DNA from: Setaria digitata
Lineage: Eukaryota > Nematoda > Chromadorea > Rhabditida > Setariidae
NCBI GenBank assembly: GCA_003640385.1
Contig: RCAB01000028.1
Coordinates: forward strand, 186,001-250,000
DNA length: 64,000 bases
Reading direction: 5' to 3'
Below are positions 10,701 through 22,100 of the stretch, piece by piece; position 1 is the stretch's first letter, and each line of letters opens with the position of its first letter. The translations under genes and the position numbers were made by a program. Under the pieces are notes generated by a model that was not told where the DNA came from, ran no database searches, and was given only the letters and a program-made list of their open reading frames with translations.

Positions 10701-12905
10701 AACCTTAATGCAAAAAGCCAGACTGATCAAAAATGCCTTAAGTGATAAAAGCAAAAGATCAGCGGAAATCCTTTGAGGATATGTACAGCAGAGACGAGAG
10801 TTTTTTCATTTCTAGAGCCACTGAAGGATCATTTTCATAGCAACTGTACTGACATATATCATCACATTTAGCCCATTGTAAAATTTGTTTGTAACGAGCT
10901 CAAATGGAAAAAAAAGGAGACAACGCCTGATGAAATTGGTTGATTTAGGGCTTAGGTCAACACATGACCCCGGGGGATGCAACAGAGACAAAGTTTAGCC
11001 TTTAGCTTCACAATCAATCCAAATAATCATAAATATAATGGAAGATTAGCGCCTAATTATACCACTCACATTTCCTGCTGCAATAAAACACCGAAAAACT
11101 ACAGATCAACCATTACAATATCGAATGCTGGGAAACTAATTTATCTGGAAACAACAGTAAAAAGGAAGTAAAAACTAGAAAATAAAAAAAATAACAGTGT
11201 AGGCATATTCTACATTATGACACCACTACTACCGGAATCAAATTTTTTGAAGGCTAAAAAAGATTTGGCTTTTCTGCCTTACGTACTTCTAGGCTTGATT
11301 CCACTTACTCTAGGACATGAAATAATGATATTGGCACTACCATAACAAGATAATATGCAGCAATAATATATAGCATCAATATTTATAGGGGTACCTATCC
11401 GGGAAAATACAGCAGTACATTGATATAGCTGTGAGATTGAAGATAACACTTGGCTCAAAGCTCATTTCGCTTTTATGAATTAAAATTAAGGAAGAAAGAA
11501 AACTAAAAGGAGCAATGATTTTCTTTTTAAAGTTTTAAAGCTATTTAACAACATTTTAATTCGATAATCAATTACAGTCGATAACAGTGACCCTACCCAA
11601 CAAATGCTAGCAAACTATTCCCTGACTGGCCAAGATGAATTGGACTAATACGTAAGAAATTATGGTATTGAGATGCTTTGTATACGGTATGCATCGTCGG
11701 CTATTGGTGGCTAAATTTTCGAATAAGAGACATGAGTGAAGGGAGCAGTGACATGAGAAGTTCGAGTGCTAGCCAAGTACTTGGTGCCAAGTTACTGGAC
11801 CAGTCCTGGCCGGACATAACGAATTAATCCATATTAATTTCCGTAACAACGCCTCCATCTATCGTCACGACAATTTGAATGTGGGGTTACGATGGGCTTC
11901 GCGCCATTTTTCTATTTGGCAATATTTCAACTGCCGCACTGTTCGATTGTTTTCGTACAGATTGTAGGGGTATGAATAGGTTGTGTAGTGTTTTGAGAGA
12001 AGCAGGGGTTGATAAGATGTGAGGGTGAGTATTGGTCATAGAGTGAGGGAAAGAGAAGATAAGGTGTGATTGTAGGAGAGAGGGAAACGAAAGTGGGATA
12101 AGAAAAGATATGCGAGTGAGGATATGCGTGAAGAAGAATATCGCCGATATTGAAGGATAATGTGGAGAAAAGTGCAGTTAAAGTGATGAAGAGTGATGTG
12201 GAAAGGAGAGAGTGTGATGGTAGATTGAGGGAGTATGGGGGTGAGAGAGTGTGAGAAGGGAAGGAGACATAGTGTTTGGTTGGCTTCTGCAACTGAGACT
12301 AGCACCGATTTATGGCCGTTCATTTGCTGCTGGTTGGGTTGGTGGCTTGGGGAAGGGACTATTTCGAACTGATTTAGCTCAGTCTAGCGAGGGACTAGGA
12401 ATGACTGATTGCTTTGGCGATTCCTGGTTGGGAAGGAGAGAAGTGCAAGTAGTCGTCATGGGGCCACTTGGTCTAGAACTTTCCAAGTACCGAGCCTTGC
12501 TCCGAGAGCTGGCATGTCACTGTCCCATTTCCACAATTTCTCTTACCGGAATAACTCACATTTCCGTCATGTGATGTTTACTTTTCCCGCTATCGTTTTC
12601 CTGACGCGCCTTGTTTGCTTATTTGCATGTAAATTTCAGAAGCAGAAAGATATCTTCATCTCTGTATATGTCCAATTAAAAGTTGCACTCTAAATTTTGG
12701 ACCTTCTAATTTGACAGACAAACGACTGGAACTGCAGAGCTGGAAGTCAAGGTGCTATATTTTTGATTTTGATGTTTTAGATGCCTTGAATTATTACGAG
12801 AATTTTCAGTTACAGGATTCAAATTCATTGGCGTTTTCTTTTTTATTTACGAATCCTTCCTGTTTTTTAAATTCAGTTTGTTGTTAGACAAGGCCGTGCT
12901 AAACG
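4758..12905. other. Gene-poor intergenic region between the two cki genes
   Basis: About 8 kb of AT-rich sequence without a convincing gene. The longest ORF (6878-7348, minus) has no domain, no codon-like character and no splice context. Purine-rich tracts lie at about 7480-7680 and 11990-12270. GC-richer sequence at 12270-12560 carries short ORFs with no recognisable similarity and may be promoter or 5' untranslated sequence of CDK inhibitor B. A consensus 3' splice site (attcag) at 12871-12876, 29 bp before that gene's ATG, is a likely trans-splice or 5'-UTR acceptor. Confidence 0.6.
11990..12270 (+). repeat. Purine-rich tract upstream of CDK inhibitor B
   Basis: The plus strand is dominated by G and A with scattered T (gagaggg, gggagtatgggg-type runs) and ends about 640 bp before the CDK inhibitor B start. 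Its composition resembles the tract upstream of CDK inhibitor A. The two show no obvious base-by-base homology by eye. Confidence 0.5.
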
Positions 12906-15559
12906 ATGCACACTCGAAGCAGGCGTGTATCACGATGCTTATTTGGTAAACCAGATCATGATGAACTGGAAAAGTGGCTAACGAAGGAACTTGAAGCTAT
13001 TCAAACAGAGCGGGTATGATGATGCGTTTGAATTATCTTACATCTCGATCGAATTTTGCTGCATTTCTTTTCGGAAAAAAAATCACTTTTTTTGCAGGAG
13101 AAGGGATATGGTTTCGACTTTAAAAACGATCAGCCCATTCCTAGCACTGCATATGTCGTTGAAGCAGTTCCTGAAAATGAGGTGATTCATCATTCATTCA
13201 GTTTTTTACGAATTCATTTTAAAGGCATTTAAGGGAAATTAAAGAAAACAGTGGAATAAACCTTTACCTTTTAATTTATAGGTTCCACTTTTCTATCGAA
13301 CAGTTTATTATCCATCGAAGGAACGTAGTAAGAAGCAATGCATGTCGCAATTAGCACTTGCTGTTGATTGCGTGGACCAAAAACCTGAAGGAAGCAGCGA
13401 TGTAGTCGCATACCATACACGAAGTCGTGATGCACCTTCTGCAAAAGCAGTTACGAAAGTGGTATTGAATGCTCCTCTTAAACTTTAATTAACACTAATT
13501 AGAACAAAAGAGTGGTCTCAGTGGCATTTAATATTTTTTATTCGACGATTTAAACGACTTCAGAATTCGATTCCTCCGTTGGTTTCGAAAGGTCGCGTTA
13601 AGGTGGCTTCGCAGCCTCGAGGTAGTACTAAGGCTCAACGACCGTCACCACTGAAAACACGTAATCCTCGCAAAATTTCATATAAATGTGGTTTTCGTAA
13701 AACAATGAAGCAGTCGTTGTTGACGAGTAAGTATTAATTGATTAACCTTGTACTTTCAAATTCTTCATTCTATTTTTTTTAGTCAGCATTCATTTCCATG
13801 AATTTGCAGAACTAAAAGTTAAATTCTGGGAAATTCTGGAAAGAAAATTGCTGCTAAAAGTTAAAGTTTCAAGAAAAATTTCTATGGGAATTGATGACTT
13901 TCCTAATAAAATAGCAAATTTTAAACAGGTGCTAACACCTGTTCTCTTTTATGGTTTTTTTTCCGTTGCAATATTAAACAGGATACAATAGTGTGATAAA
14001 TGGACATAACCTTCTTCTGCTACTTGGTAGTACCTCTTAGATAGCTTATACAATCAATTTTACTGCAATAAGCTGTTCCTTATGATTGAATATCTTGACA
14101 CCAAGAAAATCTATGCATACTTTGACTTTGACTTGAGCAGTTGTTTCACCCAAGTCATTTTACCTGCTATGTGGTTTAAAGGGACCATTTCGAAACCAAG
14201 TCTTAATGGCTAATAATAAAGAGGAGGAAGGGAGATACGATTAGATGAGACTAAGACAGGATAATCCACATGAGAAGTGTAGGGGTCACTGACAATATAC
14301 TAAGTTTAGCAACTATAATTTTTTGCATCTATGCACCGAGAAGATGTGAATCTATTTAATTCTTTGTTGAAAGATGTAAATAATTTATTTTCCTACAAAA
14401 ACTTTTCAAACTATCGATACGTCTTACCATACTAAAATTCAATTTTTCCAAAATATTTTTAGGCTAATTTTTCTAGAAACAATGTATTGTAAAGTTCTAT
14501 CTAAATTAATAATTTCAAAATCAAATCTCTCTAATAATTAGAAATATTCTCTGCTTCATTCTTCCAAAGGTAAATGAAAATTAATTGCTTTGTTAATTTG
14601 AAACATGAGAAGGCTTCTAGGCAGTTAGAAATTTGAGTTCGATATTTAGTAGATGTAAGAGAGAGGAATGAAATTTCATTTTTTAAAGAAGTTTCTGGTT
14701 TACTGTTCACTTCAAATCATGTAAAAGATCTTTACGAATGGAAATAATTAAAAAGAAAATTTTCGATAAACTTACTTCTGCTAGTTCTGTTTTGATAATC
14801 TCTCTCTCTACTGGCTCTTACGCTCCCTCATTTACAAGCTTGTATTACGTCGATAACGTAATGAAAATTTTTAATGGAATTTCTAGAATTTCTATTTTTT
14901 TGATACTTCATGAACGATATTATTTACGTTTATGGTAAATGGATAACTGTAGAAAAAGCGGATTATGAAAAGTAAAGAAACACCAGAAAGGGCAAATGCG
15001 AACAAGATCTTGTCTTACCCTATTGTACAAATGTCCACATACAAAAGACTATTGTGGCTGACCGCTGGCGACCTTTCCACTATTGATTTTCTTTTTGTTT
15101 GCTTCATGGATCCTACTGTAGTTAAAAAGAAGTGAACTTGAATTAGGTAAGAATATAAGAATAGAGGGAATGAAAGTAGTAGGGGAAGTGCAAGCATTTT
15201 TTTTTTTTTTTTTGCCTGTTTTTGATTTAAACATCGGTCGAAAGGAAGAGTGAGATTTCTGAGAGTGATGTAATTTGCACTTTTATAGCAACGATTTCCC
15301 AGTTTTCTTTTAATTATCAAATTCCATTTGATTCGTCTATTTTGAATAATGCAATATTAAAATGCTTTCCTGAAATGCTAATGAAATCCCAACACTTTCA
15401 GATTACCTTCCGGTTGTAAGGAAACGTCGTTCTCTTACCCGGTCAGAATGCAGCGAATCACCAAAGTCGGCTCATGATAGTCCTGTACGGACAGATTGTT
15501 TGGGCACCAAAGCCCTCAACTCCAATACCACTGGTGCTTTATTTTTCATTATATGTTAG
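12906..15559 (+). CDS. cki: CDK inhibitor B, Kip/Cip (CKI) family
   Basis: Model: join(12906..13013, 13098..13181, 13282..13461, 13564..13726, 15402..15559), 230 aa, phases all consistent. The start is firm: an in-frame TAA lies two codons upstream of the ATG. Seen: RCLFG cyclin-docking motif (10-14), CDK-binding stretch with FDF (42-44), VPLFYR (65-70) inhibitory segment, SPLK candidate CDK site, and a basic VRKRRS nuclear-localisation-like element. QSLLTNYL (174-181), created across the last splice junction, fits a PIP box with a basic residue (Arg185) four positions after it, as in PIP degrons recognised by CRL4-Cdt2. Oddity: the Trp of the WNF motif is Tyr (Y40). A polyadenylation signal AATAAA lies at 15794-15799. 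The intron before the last exon is long (1.7 kb). An alternative end through an exon-like segment at 15868 is possible. By function it should act with or alongside CDK inhibitor A in cell-cycle exit. Confidence 0.92.
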
Positions 15560-15867
15560 AAAACAAATGGAGAGGGGAATTCTTTGCTGATACGAATTCT
15601 GTCCATGACGTGTACTTTTGCAATCAGCAGGGATACCTGGATAATACTAAAAGTTCTTTTTGTCGGTATTTAAATAGAAATATGCAATTCCCGTCCAAAT
15701 GAATACCTCCATTTATCCAGTCATGCATGAATCTAGTTTCCCTTTCTTCAAAAACAGAGGCATCATTAATTCTAGTGTAGCATTTTCCGCTTGAATAAAT
15801 GGTACATTTTCGATATTTGTCACTTTTGAATGTTTTAAGAGTTCTGGGAATATTTTTTTCTCTTCAG

Positions 15868-15936
15868 GTGTTAGGACTCGGCAAAGTCGAAGATGTGAAA
15901 ATCTACCGTCGAGAAGCTTACGGTCTACATTATAAT
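15868..15936 (+). other. Exon-like segment downstream of CDK inhibitor B
   Basis: A strong acceptor (ttttttctcttcag, ending 15867) is followed by 69 open nucleotides and a donor (gtaagc at 15937). Read as a phase-0 internal exon it encodes 23 residues starting VLGLGKVEDVKIYRR. Read from phase 1 it encodes VRTRQSRRCENLPSRSLRST then a stop at 15935; this Arg/Ser-rich tail could replace the CDK inhibitor B C-terminus if a weak donor at 15534 were used. Neither reading is proven. Confidence 0.35.
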
Positions 15937-18144
15937 GTAAGCTTATTTAAAAAAAAAAATTGCTTCTTCATTCATTTGTTATAAATACTTCTGCTTTTGT
16001 TATCGTAGAAGACAAACATTCTCTCGCCATATGCTTTGTTATATGTTTTCTTAAAAATTTTTTCCATATTTTTCAAAAGGATCAAATCATTGATATAATG
16101 GTAATCGCTCTGATGACATAAGGGAATATTATAGAGTCCATCTCAATCTCCTCCCAACAAGTAATTCAAGGAAAAAGATTTTTGGGGTCTTAAATTATTT
16201 GTTAGGATATTTGGGCTTGAAATATTTCCATATAATTCGCTTCTATTGAAACTTTTCACTTTTAAAAACTGGGAAACAAATCTAATTTCATTTCCTTTTT
16301 GAGTAAATTGTCTTCCTTTTTTTTTATTGGGAGATGCCTTTTTTTTTCCTAAGGCAAAAGTTGTAACTTTGGACCAATTCGATTCAGTCATCTACAGGAT
16401 AGGTTTTATAAAAATTTTACACTTTCTAATTTTAAAAGCAGAATATCCAACCGTACAACGGCAGAAGATTATTTTTATCGCTTTAATATAAGTTTCGCAT
16501 AAAATAAGAAGGAATTGTGTTTAAAGTATGAGGAGGGAGGATATCTAAAATTTTGGGGACATGAGCGCGAAGAGTTTGCTTCATAATTTATGGTAGGAAT
16601 GAACATAATGAATTGAACTGATTACTATATTCCTGTTATTGTGTATTACATGTTGAAATCAAAAAGAAGTTTTAGCAATACTTTTTTGCGACAAAATGAT
16701 ATCATTCGTTAGCCTCGTTGCTGTCAGGTTTTTTCTGTGGCCTTCCTTCTTGCGTTCTCTTTTGTGGTCAGAAAATTGCATTTTTTTATTACTTTTTCCA
16801 TCAAAAATAGTTACATATTTCTCATATTTAAGAAGCTTCGAGTGAATAAATTTTCACGGGAGTATTCCATTTCATGCCGAAAATAGTTTGAAGAATTCAT
16901 GGCATTTTTGGGATTGTCTCTGTAGTTGTTTTTGAACATAAATTTTATCAACATCTAAAACTGTTAGTAATTATTTTCAACAAATGAATTATGTTTAAGC
17001 AATGGAATTTTTGATAAGCTACACGAACTGTATATAATCTTAGGTAATATAAGATTAGCTCTTATTATATATATACTGCATTACTTATTGAGTATACGAT
17101 TCCAATACTGTCGATGATCTTGTCTTGTAGGAGTTATGCATGCTGCGAACTTAGTGTCAACCCCTTTGTTACGTATATAATTAAATCCAGATACTAATTC
17201 CTCTCAAGGAATTGGTAACTAAACAAAGTCCCAGTCAAGAATTATAACGATCTTCTCAGGATTTTTTTTTTCGTTGTTCATATACTCATTTAGAAAAATT
17301 GATAAGTTTTGAATACAGGTAGACAATGAAAGAGTGATGTGAGCAGTCCCATTCATCCATAAGTTGTGAGGGTAATAATAGCCTAATGTTGTCACCTTAG
17401 TGAGGTAATGGTGGCCTGCTGCTGTCACCATAATGTCACGGAGCAGGTCATGTAGTATAGCACGACAGATGGTTCAGTAATGGTTGTGTACTGCTATTAT
17501 AATCTATATTACTATAGTGCACTATCCTGCTATTATCTTGTCTAAATTTCAAATTTTTGAAATGTTCTTTCGCAATAGTTCCAGTTAATCAGCATTAATA
17601 TCCGTTAATCACCGTTGAAATATAAATTCCGGAAACCATTAATGTAGTATGAAATGAATGTGTAGCAGATGCATGGTGTGACAATTATACATCACACTCG
17701 TTGCTCATTTATTTGATTTATTATTTGAAAAGAACTAATTTGACCAAAGATATCGTCTTTTTTTCTTCAAAAGTTTAAAAAAGAAAGAAATATCTGACTT
17801 GGTGTTTGTCCGAAACTTATTAATTAGTTTTGTTTGGAAAAATTAGTTTTATTTGGGAAATGTTTCGGGAATTAGAATCAGTGCTTTTATTTTTACATAA
17901 TATTAGATTTAATCAAAAAACTTGCAGCGGCAAAGCAACAAAAAATGTAGTTAATAATGATATGATGTTGTGGTTCTCAAATAATGGATAACTTATAGCA
18001 ATAACATAATAATTCTTATTGGTGTTAATGTTATTACCATTCTTACACGCTACTTTTTGTCCATTATAGTAGAAAGTTGGATAATAAAGTTCCACTTGCA
18101 AAATATTAATCAGATAGCAACTAGTTTTAACTTTGGCCTGTAGA

Positions 18145-18178
18145 AAAACCACTCTTCAGGATATGTGCTGGAAGAGTG

Positions 18179-18218
<40 letters not shown>

Positions 18219-18238
18219 TATATATATATATATATAAT
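18145..18238. repeat. 13-bp inverted repeat followed by (TA)n palindrome
   Basis: The arms aaaaccactcttc (18145-18157) and gaagagtggtttt (18171-18183) are exact reverse complements around a 13-nt loop. The right arm runs directly into two TA-dinucleotide runs separated by aaaat (to about 18238), themselves self-complementary. The whole could extrude as a cruciform. No mobile-element coding sequence is attached. Confidence 0.9.
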
Positions 18239-19069
18239 TCAGTGATTCAGTGGGGTAATTGGTTGGTAAGGGAAAGTGGGAAAGAGGATAAAAGATTACT
18301 GGTGGCATGATGTGACAGCTCATACCATGTAATTATTTTCTAAAAATTTGAATTTTGTTTGGGATTGAGTTAAGATGCTCTGAACTGATAAATACTCTTT
18401 GTTTAGGGTAGGAGTTATGGGAACTGTTGAAGTTTGAGAGCAACACTGCTTGTCACGCATATGAATGAATAGTAACGTGAAAGATAGTAGGGCTATATTC
18501 TCGCCAAAGTACTACTTTCCATATTTTGTATCTTTGGTAGGTATATTACCAATCTATCCTATCTTCGAAAAGAAAGAAAAAATTTTTTGTCTCAAACATA
18601 CCCTATTGGCACAGTAGTGCGTTAGTTAGCTACCGGAAAAAAAATAGCCGATTGATTTTTTTATCGCATTTATGCTAGTACCAAAATAAAGCTGAATTAC
18701 TGAACCGAGACTTAGTAGGAAATTTTGGACTATGTGCTGAAATCTGATGCGAAATCCAAAAGCTGCGAATGTATTAATAGCTTTTACAGTAACTGAAATT
18801 TAAAAATTCAAGAGAGGCTAATAGGAATGAGATATATTGTTTTGGTAACAGGTTCACATTAATCATTTATTAAGTTGTCTGCTAGATAGGCTCGATATTC
18901 GGGATATTCTCTGCTTCTTAGATTTAGTTGCATGTTGAGGCATTTCTGGAATGTTTGATATCGAATAAATTAGTTCTTGAAAACATTAACATGTACAACT
19001 AATTAAATTATATCTGTATTTCTGACAGTTTGTTATCGGTGTAGCCGACTTTGGTTTGATTGATTTGTA

Positions 19070-19195
19070 GGAAAATTCAAGGCTGTCTGGTTACTTTTAC
19101 CGGATTTTGGAAATGTTGGCTACAAGGGAGATGAAGGCGATTTACCGACGACTCCTTGATCAGTTGTTTAGTCGGCAAACCGTCACAAGGCGGTG
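19070..19195 (+). other. Orphan exon-like ORF
   Basis: Directly after a plausible acceptor (gattgatttgtag) a GC-richer open frame of about 42 codons begins ENSRLSGYFYRILEMLATRE and ends at TGA near 19195. Its amino-acid composition is more protein-like than the surrounding AT-rich sequence. I do not recognise it and cannot link it to another exon. It may be a terminal exon of an undetected gene, a decayed exon, or chance. Confidence 0.2.
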
Positions 19196-22100
19196 AATGT
19201 CTGTAACTAAATTGTGCAGCTTTTCCGAGTGGTTCTGTTACAATTTCACCAAATAAATCATCCAGAAGTTGTCAGAATGGAGCTTGGAGATAATGTTGGG
19301 CAAGAGCTGGTTGCATCCAATAATTAATTACAATTTGGAATTCATTCGTTGGGAGGATGGTATATGGAAATAAACGATTTTTCTGGACAAGAACTCCCTT
19401 AATGTTAATGTTATCAAAAAAAAAAAAAAATGATATGGCTTCGAATAATCACTATTGCGTAATATATAGGATATCTTATCACTGTTTGGTTTAGGGTTAC
19501 TAACATTTCAAATCCATTTCTCTTATCAGTAAATATAAAACGACAGTCTTGATATCAGGTAGGTTTTTCTCGGCGCTCAAGTTTGTTGACTCAGGCTTTT
19601 CTTTAGCGGCGTTTAATACGAATTGAATTTTTATATTAGCTGTTAGAAAAAAACTTTCCTCGTTGAAAAACAGAATAGAATACTCTTAAATGAAGAATAA
19701 AATTGGAACTTTAACAATTCAACCGTTAAAGACGGAAAAGCATAGGAGTGGCATTTGAAAGTATATTCCAGGGGAAGGAGTGGAAGAGTTCAAAAAGTGA
19801 AGGTCATTGGTAAATCTCGGTTAATGATGATGCGAAAAGCACATCGTGATGCAACTTTGTTTTAACCGATAAGAGACGTTTATGATGCAACTTAACTTTT
19901 TATGGTAATGACATATGTGTTTGAAGAATGGGTCAGATAATGATGAAGAATTCAGACTTTGCTTAATTTGATTTATCACACAAAACGATGGATCTGTTCA
20001 AAAATATTATTTCAGTAAACTTTCTAAAAATTCGTAGAGGATGAGAAAAAATTTACATTTTGTATTGCATTAGTGTTCCATATTCCTTAAAGTCTTTTTC
20101 AGTACACTTCGAATCAGTGGCGGCAATTTTCATGAATTAGAAAACGCTGGATTGGGATGCTCTTTATTAATCGTTTTCGTGCAGTTAGAAATTAAAGGAT
20201 AATGCTGTGCGTGAAGTGCCTGTGCCTATTTTCTATTTATGATTTAAATCAAGAAAGAAATAGAGAAGACGGGATGGATAATGCTAAAACGAAGTTCGTA
20301 AGAAGTTATCCGAAAAGTGTCGATGTATAAGAGTCCGTTTCGTTCAAATTCGTTCCTTTACAGGCATTTTGTTTATTTAATTTGAATTTATACTATGAAT
20401 ATATATACATGATATGCGATCTCTCCGACCATTCTCCTGGTATGCAGTTTAAACTATATCTTCATTACGACACTTTTTAGGCCTATTTTTGGCCTATTTG
20501 AAGCATAACCTTTCGCAGTTTCAAGCATCTTTCATTTTCATTGAGGATTTTCTAATTTTTTAAAATGTTTTTCTTTTTTTTCAATAAAGTTTATCAAGTG
20601 TTTTTATGGTAGTATTCGCTAGGTATACATTGCAAATACACATTTTGCATAGTTGTATCTGGTTAGTTAATTTTTCTCATTTTGCTTTGTTCCTGTAATA
20701 ATGGTATGCTTAATCAGTGCCTTTCTTGAAAGGAAGAACTAAAATCCAGGAACGTTGTCGTCATCTTGCCTTCTTTGCCCATTCCATTTGATTCGCATCA
20801 AATTTTCACAGCAATGCTTTCATTGCATTCATTATTCTTCCGCTTTCAATTTCCTTTTTTGTTTCGTTTTGTTCATTCCTTTTTGCAAAATTTCGATTTC
20901 AATTTTTCCCATTCTACTGTTTCTCCGGTTGTTCTGTTATTGTTGAACATCGAAAATAAAACACATTGTTGAATCGGTTTCAATTGTATTAAAATTTACA
21001 TATCATAAGAAAAAAGGATTAATTTCCATCTTTGGCATAAATTTCAATTTTAGAATAGTTTGAGGAAGAGGTGGCTTTACTAACCACAGATTTTTGAAAG
21101 AAATAATTTGGAAGGAGGAGGGCTGTATTTTGAACTAAGGTATGAATTTGGAACAGAATACTGAAACTGTGTCTGAATTTCTGATATCATTGTGGAGAGA
21201 CAGTTAAAATTTTAGATCAGAATCTGCAGTGTGCGAATAAAAAGACATGGATGAAAGTTCTGCTTCGAATTCTTTAAACGATGAGGTAGATGAAGAGTAA
21301 AGGATGGGGTTTGAATTTTCCGTGAGATTTTATGGGAAATAAGAAAAGAGGTGTTTGGGAGATACAGTGCTCCGTTCCCAACGGATTTTGGTTCCTATTT
21401 GTGAAGCCGATCTAGTGATATTTTACGAGACAAGCCGGTAAAGTAGAAGCTGTTAGTAACATACAAGTAGTTGAAATAGGCTTAGTAGTCTAGTGTGATA
21501 CTTGAATTTGTTTTCTAAGAGCAGTGAAGTGTATCATTCACTTCTCGGAATTTTCCATTTGAAGTTTTGGAAAATTACAGAATTGAACGGTAAGGATTCG
21601 TGGAAAACATTCCTTACGATTTTTTCATTTGCGTGGTCAACTATGGAATAAATTGTACAGCTATAAAGGAAAGAACTTTTTACTGATAATTTCTAAATAG
21701 TGACGAGTCCATTGGGTTTTAAAACTCAAAGTAGATCTTTCGTGATTGTGCTAAGTTGTCCTTGGAAATAATTGCAGTTTCGTATTCTCCCAAACCTTAA
21801 ATGAAACGGAAAGTTGAAGAAATGATCGGAACGGTTTGATTACATGAAATGAGAAAGGAGTTCATTTTTCGATATATGGAAATCGTTCATTGATCACTAC
21901 TAATTAGTGTGCAAGAATTAGCACTAATTAGAATGGGAACATGTAAGTTTCATATGTTGTTGAACAGCAATTCAACATGATTGATCGTCTTCCACTAAAT
22001 TCTCAAAAAGAAGCGTAGAATGCTGGGGGGGACAATTCTGGTTGGTATTTGTGTTTTTTTTTTTGTATAGAAATAAAAATTTCTCGAAAAAAAAAAAAAA

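Noticed and set aside
12251..12574. 107-codon ORF in GC-richer sequence before CDK inhibitor B
   Set aside because: No recognisable similarity, no splice partner, and position consistent with promoter or 5' untranslated sequence.
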